Positions 1 through 7,958 are shown, counted from the stretch's first letter. The stretch: 64,000 nucleotides of DNA from Nostoc sp. NIES-4103 (GCF_002368335.1 NZ_AP018288.1:5226454-5290453), one strand, 5' to 3'. Notes: a model not told the origin generated them from the sequence alone. Translations and numbers: made by a program.

Positions 1-76
1 GGATGAGGGGGATGGGGGGATGAGGGAGATGAGGGGGATGGCGGATAAAACAAATGACAACTGACAACTGACTCCC
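1..76. repeat. Degenerate short tandem repeats (GATGAGGG-like, then TGACAAC)
   Basis: The left edge begins inside a G-rich tandem array with units such as GATGAGGGG and GATGAGGGA. Three TGACAAC-type heptamers follow (around 55-73). These are the STRR type found between most genes of this window. No gene is seen here. Confidence 0.8.
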
Positions 77-162
77 ATCAAAGTTTTATGATGTAGAGGG
101 TAGAGTTACTCAATAAGAGCGAATACTAGCAAAGATCATCGATAGGAGTCAGGTTTCAATCT

Positions 163-792
163 ATGGATGCAATGGAGTTTTTTCAACTCAGTACTGGCAA
201 GTGGCGATCGCAACGAACCACACACCACCTAGCTTTCAAACGAGCTGAAAGAGGTGAATCTGAAATTGAGATCCAGGCTTTGAGTGCTGATGATCCGAAA
301 ATCATAGAGATTTGCCAACTCCATCAGTTTGACCCTAGAAGCGCGATCGGTGGAGCTTTTGTGTCTTGGCACGGTTCGATGGGATGGGATAAAGAAGACG
401 AAAACCATACAGGTTCGACAGTTTTTGCACTGCTGCCGGATACTAGTGATGGTAGACAGGGAACGTTGCTGCGAGAGCGGGGCTACGCGGAAATTGTTCC
501 TGTAGCTGGTCGTTATCACATGGATGATGAGGATGGCTTGGTTCTGACAACTGACTACGATACCATGAGTTCGATAGAGCGATTCTGGTTTGCTAGCCCC
601 AGTGTGCGGATGCGGACTAGTACTTTAAAACGCTTCGGTGGGTTTAGTACCGCCACATTCTGTACAGAATTTCGGATAGCAGATGCTCAAGGCGTTCCCT
701 TTAATTCAGATGTCGCTGATTTTTCAAATTTGACCCCCGATCAGATTGAGAAAGTTATTGAACCCACAAAATCGTTTTCCTTCTTTGGCTAA
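163..792 (+). CDS. cpcS: Phycobiliprotein chromophore lyase, CpcS/CpeS family
   Basis: This 209-residue protein resembles the CpcS/CpeS lyases, lipocalin-like beta-barrel proteins that attach phycocyanobilin to cysteines of phycobiliproteins. The N-terminus (MDAMEFFQLSTGKWRSQR, then THHLAF) matches the family opening, and the tail ends with the short hydrophobic run seen in the group. The length is slightly above the usual 170-200. It is followed by a metalloprotease-like gene in an overlapping frame and then by a CpcG linker, so it sits in a phycobilisome-assembly context. Which subfamily (S or U) and which subunit it serves cannot be read from the sequence. The family call is firm and the subtype is inferred. 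Confidence 0.85.
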   Translation: MDAMEFFQLSTGKWRSQRTTHHLAFKRAERGESEIEIQALSADDPKIIEICQLHQFDPRSAIGGAFVSWHGSMGWDKEDENHTGSTVFALLPDTSDGRQGTLLRERGYAEIVPVAGRYHMDDEDGLVLTTDYDTMSSIERFWFASPSVRMRTSTLKRFGGFSTATFCTEFRIADAQGVPFNSDVADFSNLTPDQIEKVIEPTKSFSFFG

Positions 793-1357
793 TCAATTAG
801 CGATCGCAACTAGCACCGATCCATTTACTCGCGGGTTAGATTATTTGTATCGCACTCGTAGCTTGGCTCTAGAGCCAGACATGGTGGATGTGGTGTATGA
901 CCAATCCAAGCGTATTCCTATCTGCACTTGGATTGGCAATCATATTGATGCAGTGAACGCTCAACTTAACGCCTGTCTTCAGGCTTGCCACAACTGTTTT
1001 CACCCTTGGGAGCAATGTGCAATTCAGATATTTGCAGCTCCGTTGGCTAATTCTTTTGGCATTGATGGTCTTTGTAATCTGCAAACAGACCCAATTACCA
1101 TTTTGATTGATGTCGGACGAGTGATTCCAGAAGATTGGCATTTGTTGGTAATACATGAATATGCTCATGCTCATGCTGGTTCGCCTGGGCATCATCAGAA
1201 ATTTGCTCAATCACTGGCTCACCTGTGCTTGGGATTTGCGATCGCACCTCCTACCTACCAACTAGGTATGGAAGTCAGCTTGCGGTCTTATCCCGACTGC
1301 CGCCCAACCCAAGACCCACTGGCGTTTTGGCAAGGAATGGGGACTGGGGACTGGTGA
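746..1357 (+). CDS. Putative zinc metallopeptidase-like protein with an HExxH motif
   Basis: I do not recognise the family. The 203-residue reading frame carries HEYAHAHAGSPGHHQKF near residues 137-153, an HExxH zincin signature with further histidines, and several cysteines at residues 78-90. The ATG at 746 overlaps the upstream lyase gene by 47 bases. A TTG at 785 would cut the overlap to 8 bases and is an alternative start. The last residues (GMGTGDW) and the stop codon lie inside a GGGGACT tandem array, so the original C-terminus may have been replaced by repeat sequence. It is probably co-transcribed with the lyase. A peptidase role is inferred from the motif only. Confidence 0.6.
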   Translation: MRKLLNPQNRFPSLANQLAIATSTDPFTRGLDYLYRTRSLALEPDMVDVVYDQSKRIPICTWIGNHIDAVNAQLNACLQACHNCFHPWEQCAIQIFAAPLANSFGIDGLCNLQTDPITILIDVGRVIPEDWHLLVIHEYAHAHAGSPGHHQKFAQSLAHLCLGFAIAPPTYQLGMEVSLRSYPDCRPTQDPLAFWQGMGTGDW

Positions 1358-1482
1358 CTGGGGACTGGGGACTGGGGACTGGGGACTGGGTGAGATGTGA
1401 TGGCTAATAGTAGAATCCAATTACCAATCCCCGATACCCAATCCCCGATACCCAATCCCCAATCCCCAATCCCCAATCCCTA
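1336..1482. repeat. STRR arrays: GGGGACT heptamers, then CCCAATCCCCGATA / CCAATCC units
   Basis: About seven GGGGACT units (1336-1392) are followed, after about 35 bases, by CCCAATCCCCGATA and CCCAATCC units (1424-1480). The first array provides the end of the upstream reading frame. The arrays occupy almost the whole gap before the cpcG leader. Confidence 0.9.
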
Positions 1483-1612
1483 CACAATGAAAATGAAAAT
1501 CAAATTAACATATGTAACGCTTCATTAAACTAAATCGAATAAAAGTCCCTCATAACCTTATGATTGTGGTTAATTATCCAAAATATTTGTAAAGAAAGGA
1601 AGTTTTTTTGGC

Positions 1613-2374
1613 GTGGCAATTCCTCTTTTAGAATATTCCCCATCCTCTCAGAATCAGCGTGTTGAAGGGTACGAGGTTCCAGGTGATGAGCAACCCAGGA
1701 TCTACTCTTCACAAAACCTGCTTTCTATTTCGGAAGTGGACGAGTTGATTGAAGCGGCATATCGTCAAATTTTCTTCTATGCTTTTGCTGCTGATCGTGA
1801 AATTTACCTAGAGTCTCAACTCCGTAATGGTCAAATCACAGTCAGAGACTTTATTCGTGGCTTGCTACTGTCCAATACCTACAAACGTAGTTTCTACGAT
1901 CTCAACAGCAACTATCGCTTTGTTGAGCAAACAGTACAGCGAGTCCTTGGCCGTGAGGTTTACAACGAGCGGGAAAAAATTGCTTGGTCTATTGTCGTTG
2001 CGACAAAAGGTTACAAAGGCTTTTTCGATGACTTGCTCAACAGCGACGAATACTTAGAAGCTTTTGGATACGATACAGTTCCTTACCAACGTCGCCGAGT
2101 TCTACCCGGACGGGCTGAAGGTGAACTGCCTTTCAACATCAAGTCTCCCCGCTACGATGAATACTATCGTGGTAAGTTGGGCTTCCCACAAGTCATCTGG
2201 CAAACCATCGTTCGCAGCTACGTTCCTCAAGACAAGCAGGCGAAAGCAGGCGATCCATCTCTATATCTCGACTTGGCGAAGAGCATTAACCCAAAAGGAA
2301 ACCAACCTCAACAGCTTTCAGCACAAAACGTTGATTTTCTCAATAATGTACCTTATCGCAAGTTACAGGGATAA
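1613..2374 (+). CDS. cpcG: Phycobilisome rod-core linker polypeptide CpcG
   Basis: CpcG joins phycocyanin rods to the allophycocyanin core of the phycobilisome. The protein begins (V)AIPLLEYSPSSQNQRV, the CpcG family opening. It continues with the linker domain at about residues 20-180 (RQIFFYAFAADR, QITVRDFIRGLL, FVEQTVQRVLGR, AWSIVVATKGYKGF). Its 253 residues are normal for the family. The start is a GTG, chosen because it places the conserved N-terminus at residue 1 and has a purine-rich AAAGGAAG about 12 bases upstream. It probably has its own leader, since the gap to the previous gene is about 255 bases and full of repeats. Confidence 0.95.
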   Translation: MAIPLLEYSPSSQNQRVEGYEVPGDEQPRIYSSQNLLSISEVDELIEAAYRQIFFYAFAADREIYLESQLRNGQITVRDFIRGLLLSNTYKRSFYDLNSNYRFVEQTVQRVLGREVYNEREKIAWSIVVATKGYKGFFDDLLNSDEYLEAFGYDTVPYQRRRVLPGRAEGELPFNIKSPRYDEYYRGKLGFPQVIWQTIVRSYVPQDKQAKAGDPSLYLDLAKSINPKGNQPQQLSAQNVDFLNNVPYRKLQG

Positions 2375-2475
2375 GTTAGTTGCTGTCTGGTAATTTATAA
2401 GGACATTGGAAAATTTGAAGCTTGGAGGTAGGGAATCAATGACTTCTTACTTCCAAGCTTCAATAGTTGTTTGCG

Positions 2476-2506
2476 TCAATTGTTAGTTGTCAGTTGTCAG
2501 TTGTCA
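2476..2506. repeat. STRR, GTTGTCA heptamers
   Basis: Three to four copies of TTGTCAG/TTGTTAG units lie between cpcG and the convergent HTH gene. No terminator hairpin is obvious here. Confidence 0.8.
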
Positions 2507-2554
2507 AAAGTATTTACAAAGGACAAAGAACAAAGGACTAATGACTAAAGATGA

Positions 2555-2974
2555 TCAAGCACTTTCTTCATCCTTCGATTGAAAACCTAGCTCCATAAGG
2601 GCTTTGCGGATTTTGGCTTTAGAAGGACGAATTTTCGGTGGAGTTAATCCCATCTCTCTAGCAGTTTCAAACATCTCTCTCATCAGCACCTCCAGAGAGT
2701 TGTCATTTGCATCTTCTGGGAGCTTCTCAATTCTTCCTTCGTAAGCTAGCGTGTAAAGCTCTAGATGGTGCATATCCATGACTCTAGCCAGCTTCCTCAA
2801 AGTTTCAGGCGTAGGACAGGTTCCTTTAAAGCAAGCTCCTCTCAGCCTCGGTTGAGGAATTCCAGATAACTCCGCCAGACGGTTCATACTAATACCCTGT
2901 TCTTCCAGATATTGAAGAATTAACCGTCCCAACGGGGAGCAATCTTCATATTTTATTTGTAACCTTGCTGGCAT
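2555..2974 (-). CDS. Small XRE-like helix-turn-helix protein
   Basis: A 139-residue protein whose first 70 residues resemble an XRE/Cro-type HTH (GRLILQYLEEQGISMNRLAE, LSGIPQPRLRGA, PETLRKLARVMDMHHLELYT). A short charged C-terminal tail follows. It is likely a DNA-binding regulator, but no target can be assigned. It stands alone and converges with cpcG. The HTH is seen in the sequence; the regulatory role is inferred. Confidence 0.7.
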   Translation of the reverse strand: MPARLQIKYEDCSPLGRLILQYLEEQGISMNRLAELSGIPQPRLRGACFKGTCPTPETLRKLARVMDMHHLELYTLAYEGRIEKLPEDANDNSLEVLMREMFETAREMGLTPPKIRPSKAKIRKALMELGFQSKDEESA

Positions 2975-3276
2975 TATTCAGTATCAAAAGGATACAGTTA
3001 TCTATAGGGTAAGGTGTAGAACAATTAATTTGCAATAATTCAATTGCTTTGTGTTTTAATTTCGTGACCTATTCAATAATATAGCAAAGTGATGAGTGCT
3101 GTAGACGCTTATACGGAAAGCCACAATGTCGCAACACTGCACTATTGTGTTTTGGCATCAGACGTGTATGTAGTGTTGCTGAGTATCAACCCAGTTGCTA
3201 CCCTACAGTGAGCCGCTTTGCGTCTACATTGCTATGAACAATCAACACTGCCCTAATGCCGATGGGTAAGAGGCTA
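2975..3276. other. Intergenic sequence without a recognised gene
   Basis: AT-rich non-coding sequence upstream of the HTH gene. It presumably holds that gene's promoter, but I could not assign boxes with confidence. A fold-back element follows at 3277. Confidence 0.5.
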
Positions 3277-3431
3277 TTTATAAAGTAAACCTTAAATTGT
3301 AGTAGCGTGTCAAGGCTAAAATAGTGCATTAACGAACCGCAGAGGCGCAGAGAACACAGAGATATTAGAGGAAATCTATTGCACTATTTTAAGCTTGCCA
3401 CGCCACTACAATTTAAGGTTTACTTTATAAA
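3277..3431. mobile_element. Fold-back (MITE-like) element with 52-bp terminal inverted repeats
   Basis: The arms 3277-3328 and 3380-3431 are inverted copies with about four mismatches (outer end TTTATAAAGTAAACCTTAAA). The roughly 50-base centre contains GAACCGCAGAGGCGCAGAG, a core that recurs in four other fold-back elements of this window with unrelated ends. There is no transposase, so it is non-autonomous if mobile. It lies just downstream of the helical toxin-like gene and may also act as its terminator. Confidence 0.85.
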
Positions 3432-3457
3432 TCATCTCTAAGAGAATAGAAAAGTTA

Positions 3458-4498
3458 CTACAAAACAACAATCTGGTTCAGATAATTGAGCATTTCAGCC
3501 AATAGCTGCTTAATTTCTGTGTACACTGTTGCTTGAATTTCGCTGAAACTATCTAATTTAGAGTAAAAGAATCTGAGAGATCTGACAATTTTTTCGACTT
3601 CCTCAACATAAATACTTCTTTCATCACTAATACTGAGCATCTTTAATGTATCGCTTAATTGATCTTCAAACTCTTGAAGTGTTCTATTGTTGATCCGTAT
3701 ATCTTCCTCAATATTATTAATTTTATTTTTCAGTTCATCTATATATTCAGTTAATTTCACATATTGCAAACCAGTATTTAGTTTTTTAAAAATCTTTTTA
3801 TAAATATGAATACCTTCTTTTAGCGCTACCTTTTCTGGTTGAATTAAGTCTAATTTATCTATATATTGGTCAGTTGGTAACCTATCTTTAAAGATATCAA
3901 GCAACTTTACCTCTTTCATTATATCAAGGCTATTAATCAGAGTTTCTTTCTCCTCTGTCAGTTCTTGTTTTTTGTTTTCTTTTTGAGCAATAGCATTGAT
4001 TATTTTTTCTTTTTGTCTTTCTTTCTCAGCTATAACATCTACAAGGCGTTCTTTAATAAGAGTATTTCTAATATCAAATAATTGTCTAGACAGAATACTT
4101 TCTTTTGTTTCACACGAAATTCTAATATTGATAAGTTCACTAATCAATAGGTTGATTTTTTCTTGTTCTGCTTTCAGAAGCAATTGTCTATACTCTTGAC
4201 TAATATCTGGATTTTGTAGTTCAGCTAATATCTCTTGTATAGTATCCAAATAGGAATCTATAATTTGATTGTCTAACTCAGCTATTATTTGTACATTGTA
4301 ATTTTGAATAGTACTGCTCAATTCAGGAATTAATGAACTCAACCGTTTACACCTCAGTTGTATATCCGGCATAAAATGAGTTTTAAAAGTCCCAGCGATA
4401 GTAAGAATATTGTTCGTACTTTCTTTTAATATATTTATGTTTGGTAAAATGAAACCATCCAAATCAGAAGGCATTGATAAGGTTTCTATAAATTTCAT
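3458..4498 (-). CDS. Helical coiled-coil protein, candidate XaxB/YaxB-like alpha pore-forming toxin subunit
   Basis: A 346-residue, almost entirely helical protein with no signal peptide. Long heptad-rich helices cover residues about 60-200 and 245-300 (EKERQKEKIINAIAQKE, NKINNIEEDIRINNRTL). Between them is a less charged segment (MKEVKLLDIFKDRLPTDQYI). The length (XaxB is about 346-350 residues) and this layout recall the B subunit of alpha-xenorhabdolysin toxins, which inserts in target membranes together with an A subunit. No A-subunit gene is visible in the window. It neighbours a sphingomyelinase and an aerolysin-like gene and shares an upstream region with the latter. The coiled coil is seen; the toxin family is recalled and unproven. 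A structural or SMC-like protein remains possible. Confidence 0.5.
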   Translation of the reverse strand: MKFIETLSMPSDLDGFILPNINILKESTNNILTIAGTFKTHFMPDIQLRCKRLSSLIPELSSTIQNYNVQIIAELDNQIIDSYLDTIQEILAELQNPDISQEYRQLLLKAEQEKINLLISELINIRISCETKESILSRQLFDIRNTLIKERLVDVIAEKERQKEKIINAIAQKENKKQELTEEKETLINSLDIMKEVKLLDIFKDRLPTDQYIDKLDLIQPEKVALKEGIHIYKKIFKKLNTGLQYVKLTEYIDELKNKINNIEEDIRINNRTLQEFEDQLSDTLKMLSISDERSIYVEEVEKIVRSLRFFYSKLDSFSEIQATVYTEIKQLLAEMLNYLNQIVVL

Positions 4499-4530
4499 TC
4501 TGGTAATTCTATAGACTGTTGAGTGTCTAT

Positions 4531-4830
4531 CTATTATTTAGTTCTTTAGCTGAATACGAAATAGATAAAGTTGGTATGTTTGTGCATGGTTATATTGCTA
4601 TTAGCCAAAAAATGCATAATAAACTTTTTTTGTCAATAATCTAAATTGGTATCTTTGGTCAATTAATTCCCCAACTCCGGCTAAAGGTTGGTTTCAAGAG
4701 GCGCGATGACGAATTGCAGATACCAAGTCAGCACACCGATGATGAAAATATATGAAACGCCGTGATGTGTGTACAATTGCCGTATTTTTTTGAGAAAGGA
4801 TGCGATCGCTGTTTGGATTTTCCAGCTATA
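4531..4830 (-). promoter_or_regulatory. Upstream region homologous to that of the aerolysin-like gene (copy A)
   Basis: Read on the plus strand, blocks TTTAGCTGAA, GAAATAGATAAAGTTGGTAT, GTTATATT, CTAAATTGGT, AAAGGTTGGTT, ACGCCGT and CCGTATTTT appear in the same order as in copy B (7527-7890). Both copies lie upstream of minus-strand toxin-like genes in the same orientation, at about 33 and 180 bases from the start codons. This is either a conserved control region or the trace of a duplication. I cannot assign -35/-10 boxes. Confidence 0.65.
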
Positions 4831-4971
4831 TTATGAGCAATTGTCCCAAAGGCATACCTTGGTGAACGCACTTTGGGACATGTTTTGAGATTTGTGCAGG
4901 TAATGCTCACCCAAAGAGCGATCGCAATACTTTAGCTAGGATAGTGCAACTTAGATGACCAGTCCTGATAT

Positions 4972-5979
4972 TTATGGGGTTGGGAGATAGGCAAAGGCAG
5001 CAACTGGATAGTGATCGGAATAGTCATTGTACTTGTAGGTTTGACCGTAAGACGTAACCGTCCATTCTGGGGAATGCACATCCGAAGCTTGATTGTACCA
5101 GAAATTTGGCTGAGCGTGATTTTTGGAAATTAGGATGTAGTCTAAGTATTCCCCTGGTGAATTTGGGTAGTTGTACCGGGCAATACTATTAGTTGTTGGA
5201 TCCCAGGTTGCCGTAAAACCAGCATAGTCTTTCGGCTCGTCAACCTCCAAACTAGCTAACATCCTGCGGTATTCGCTACTGTTGTTACGATTTACATTTA
5301 AGTCGCCACCAATGAAGACAATTTCATTCGGGGGGATATTTTTATCCCGAATAAACTTGTTGATTTCTCGGAATTGTGAGCTACGAATTTCAGCAGGTTT
5401 ACCCCTGCCACACACCCTGTCTTCAGCTTGAGTATGAGTGCCGATCACATGGTAAAAGCGTTGATTCTTTTCCAATTTGACGTACACAAAACCTTTATTA
5501 GAATAGAAATCAGCACCACAGCTTTCCTTGAAGACATACTGGACTTTTTCTTTAATCGGCCAGCGACTAACAATGGCAACACCTCCATCTTCTACTAGGA
5601 GACCATTAGAGTAATTTCCCAATGTACTATCCCAACCTTTTTTAGTGCGACCAAGGACTGGGGTTTGATGGGGGTATTCACTTCTTAGCCCTGAAAGCAG
5701 CTTATTCGATGCAGTGTTTTCAAAGGCTTCTTGGAAAATCACCACATCATAGTCTTTGATGTAGTCTGATTTAGCAATTAGCCCAGCACGCTGTTCTTGC
5801 CCCCAGTTGGGGTACAATTTTGTTGATAGCATGTAGACATTATCTGTCAATAGCTTGAAATCATTGGGATAGCTATTGGTCTGAGCCAAAGCTCTGTTTC
5901 CTGAGAAAGGTGGTAGAAACAGAAGAAGAAAGGTCAACAACGTGGTAGCTAAAGCTACCCGTTTAAATAATTTATTCAT
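4972..5979 (-). CDS. Secreted sphingomyelinase C (sphingomyelin phosphodiesterase)
   Basis: It hydrolyses sphingomyelin to ceramide and phosphocholine and belongs to the endonuclease/exonuclease/phosphatase fold. Residues 1-32 form a signal peptide ending ALA. The mature part closely follows the Bacillus cereus enzyme: DNVYMLSTKLYPNWG (47-60), catalytic Glu in FQEAFEN (E84), GTHTQAED (H182), GGDLNVN (D226, N228), TATWDPTTNSIA and the C-terminal DYSDHYP (D322, H323). All metal and catalytic residues expected for the family are present. At the place where the Bacillus enzyme has the membrane-docking Trp-Phe (SWFQKY), this protein has SYGQTY. Cyanobacteria are not known to make sphingomyelin, so the target is inferred to be eukaryotic membranes. 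It lies between two pore-forming-toxin-like genes on the same strand. Confidence 0.92.
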   Translation of the reverse strand: MNKLFKRVALATTLLTFLLLFLPPFSGNRALAQTNSYPNDFKLLTDNVYMLSTKLYPNWGQEQRAGLIAKSDYIKDYDVVIFQEAFENTASNKLLSGLRSEYPHQTPVLGRTKKGWDSTLGNYSNGLLVEDGGVAIVSRWPIKEKVQYVFKESCGADFYSNKGFVYVKLEKNQRFYHVIGTHTQAEDRVCGRGKPAEIRSSQFREINKFIRDKNIPPNEIVFIGGDLNVNRNNSSEYRRMLASLEVDEPKDYAGFTATWDPTTNSIARYNYPNSPGEYLDYILISKNHAQPNFWYNQASDVHSPEWTVTSYGQTYKYNDYSDHYPVAAFAYLPTP

Positions 5980-6060
5980 GGTTCAATTGCAGAGTCTTTG
6001 GATAAGTCTTGAGATTATTTTTCACCAGATTTTTAATCTGGCATGACTTATGCTTTTCTT

Positions 6061-6205
6061 AAACTTGACTTTTCACGGTAGGTGAAAAAGTTAGAGGGTG
6101 TGGAGTGTAGTAAGACTTTCTTCAGTTACCACTCAGCCACACCCTACTCCCTACCCCTAGTTTTGATGAGGGATTCAGTACTTTCCGTGAAAAGTCAGTT
6201 CCTTA
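6061..6205. repeat. Fold-back repeat between the sphingomyelinase and aerolysin-like genes
   Basis: TGACTTTTCACGG (6066-6078) and its reverse complement (6185-6197) bound a 120-base segment. That segment has a second, inner inverted pair (GGGTGTGG / CCACACCC). The right end reaches the TAA stop codon of the aerolysin-like gene (6203-6205). The structure resembles a MITE and could fold into a long hairpin that ends transcription of that gene. A short hairpin, CCAGATT/AATCTGG, lies nearby at 6025-6041. Confidence 0.75.
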
Positions 6206-7348
6206 AACAGATTTACCTAATTTTGGCGGAATAGAACCTTCTGCTGTGTGGTGAGTGAACTGGATATCGTAATAGGTTGTCCCTGACCATGTACCGCAGG
6301 ATTCTACGATCTTGCCACTAGGTGTACGGTGGTACATGACATAGGGGACAGTTAGTTGGGCTTGAGTTGCTACAGCCTCTACTACTTCTGTTGTGCCTGG
6401 ATCAACATACACCTCATAACCGTACGTGGAGGTATCGGTAAAGCTGTTTTCCTTGCCATAGGTATGCTCACGCTTTGCTGATATTTCAATGGAACCGGTA
6501 GCGCTAGCAACTTCAGGAATACCAACTGTAATAGTTCTTCCTATAGCCAATTCCACACCATCAGTTCTAGAGAAGTTTGAGGTTTTGCTCTGCTGCAACT
6601 CTACTTGTGCTATCAATTTGGTTGGAGTGTCCTTAGTATTTGTAGCACTTCCCCGGCCAATTGAGATTGGAGTAGGATCAGAAATTTTTCTGTTGTCTTT
6701 ATCGTATTCAATGCGATCGAAATCCAATCTCCTCAAATCGTAGTTACTAAGCTGCCATTGATGAGCGTCATAAGTTGTAGTTAGAAATCCATTACCATCG
6801 GGTTTGAGGTACTGGTTATTATAATAACCATTAGAAATTAGCACAGGTTCGTTATATTGTATGGGCCCTGTATTTTCTGAATTACTAGGTCGGGTAACTT
6901 TCCAATCACTCTGACTGCCGTAGTCAGTCCAATAATAGAGTCCATTCTTATTACCAAATGCTCCCAGCAAGTCATAGGGAAGCCAAGATTCTTTCCAAAC
7001 GTCTTTATCTAGAGTTTGGAGACGAATTTTACTCCCATTTTGAAGATTTCCACTAAGGTTTTTAACTACGAGCCTGCCAGCTTCTGAGGCGTTTGTTGTG
7101 GATCTTGGAAAGTAGTAACTGTAGCTATTGGAATCTGCTTTACCAACATAGTTAGGGTTATCACCTAGTTCCTTCAACTGAATGACATCCCCACCTTTGA
7201 CTATATTCGTGTCCCCACAGCTAGCAGCAAAGGCAGGGGTAACGGGTAGTCCCAGAAATTGCAGTAAGAATACAGAAATAAAGGCAAAAAGCACTCTGAC
7301 TATACGATTAACAGAGAACTTTTTGACAAGTGATTCTGTTGAACTCAT
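6203..7348 (-). CDS. Secreted aerolysin-like beta-pore-forming protein (ETX/MTX2 type)
   Basis: A 381-residue protein with a signal peptide (about residues 1-42, ending AFAA). Residues 45-210 form a putative receptor-binding domain with repeated hydrophobic/aromatic segments (GKADSNSYSYYFPRST, NGLYYWTDYGSQ, YYNNQYLKPDGNG). Residues 225-345 match the aerolysin-type stalk: alternating polar strands rich in Ser/Thr (SKTSNFSRTDGVELAIG, GRTITVGIPEVASATG, SIEISAKREHTYGKE), the expected pore hairpin, then TYGYEVYVDPGTTEVVEAVA and TVPYVMYHRTPSG. Two cysteines (near residue 44 and in VESCGTW) may form a disulphide. RBS-like AGGAAAGG lies about 10 bases upstream. The fold is inferred from pattern; the receptor and target are unknown. 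It is probably regulated together with the helical gene through the shared upstream block. Confidence 0.8.
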   Translation of the reverse strand: MSSTESLVKKFSVNRIVRVLFAFISVFLLQFLGLPVTPAFAASCGDTNIVKGGDVIQLKELGDNPNYVGKADSNSYSYYFPRSTTNASEAGRLVVKNLSGNLQNGSKIRLQTLDKDVWKESWLPYDLLGAFGNKNGLYYWTDYGSQSDWKVTRPSNSENTGPIQYNEPVLISNGYYNNQYLKPDGNGFLTTTYDAHQWQLSNYDLRRLDFDRIEYDKDNRKISDPTPISIGRGSATNTKDTPTKLIAQVELQQSKTSNFSRTDGVELAIGRTITVGIPEVASATGSIEISAKREHTYGKENSFTDTSTYGYEVYVDPGTTEVVEAVATQAQLTVPYVMYHRTPSGKIVESCGTWSGTTYYDIQFTHHTAEGSIPPKLGKSV

Positions 7349-7526
7349 GAAATTTTTTCCTTTCCTAATTTAACCGAGTCATTTGGCTAGTAATTGCGCT
7401 AAATCTAGAACTAAAAACACCAAGCGATCAATCTTTCACTCTGAAACTCAATTCATAGGCGATTGCCTAAAAGTAAAGACTTTACCCTTCTATCCTTGCT
7501 TTCAATTCTTTTAATTTCCACACCAT

Positions 7527-7890
7527 GATTATTCAGTTTTTTAGCTGAACTAGAAATAGATAAAGTTGGTATGTTTTATGTAAAGTTATATTACTGAGAG
7601 GCGCGCATCTCACAATGATTTAGTTTCGTCAATATACTAAATTGGTGAATTACAGCTAAAAGTTGGTTATTTGAGGTGCAATAAGTCAAATGTCTGCAAC
7701 GCCGTAATCGGTATACAGTCGGCGTATTTTATAGATATAGCTGGGGACTAGGGACTGGGGACTAGAGACTGGGGACTGGGTGAAAATTCTTTTTATGTCT
7801 AGCTTTTATCATCTGTTGATGTCATAACACTACTGGCGACAGCTATAAAGGTGCGATCGCCTGCCTTGATTTCCAGCCAAATCATCAAAC
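7527..7890 (-). promoter_or_regulatory. Upstream region homologous to copy A, interrupted by a MITE (copy B)
   Basis: This region carries the same ordered blocks as copy A: TTTAGCTGAA, GAAATAGATAAAGTTGGTAT, GTTATATT, CTAAATTGGT, AAAAGTTGGTT, ACGCCGT and GGCGTATTTT. After an inserted element (7736-7847), the match resumes with TGCGATCGC and GATTTTCCAG/GATTTCCAG-like sequence. It lies about 180 bases upstream of the aerolysin-like start codon. Confidence 0.65.
7736..7847. mobile_element. MITE with TATAGCTG / CAGCTATA ends (copy 1)
   Basis: A 112-bp element with terminal inverted repeats TATAGCTG and CAGCTATA. Inside are GGGACT heptamers and the block TTATCATCTGTTGATGTC. It has no counterpart in copy A of the shared upstream region, which shows it as an insertion. 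A second, inverted copy lies at 11582-11686, on the other side of the WD40 gene. Confidence 0.8.
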
Positions 7891-7958
7891 AGCAAGCGAT
7901 CGCACTTCTTACCTTCAAAGCCAATTAATCCCAAAAGTCGGAAGTCAAAAGCGAATAA

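Noticed and set aside
4843..4879. TGTCCCAAAG / CTTTGGGACA inverted repeat as a terminator of the sphingomyelinase gene
   Set aside because: The stem is clear but no T-run follows on the minus strand, so I do not call a terminator.
4728..4910. 60-codon minus-strand frame between the helical gene and the sphingomyelinase
   Set aside because: It lies in the upstream block shared with copy B but is not kept open there. It has no RBS and no recognisable protein features.
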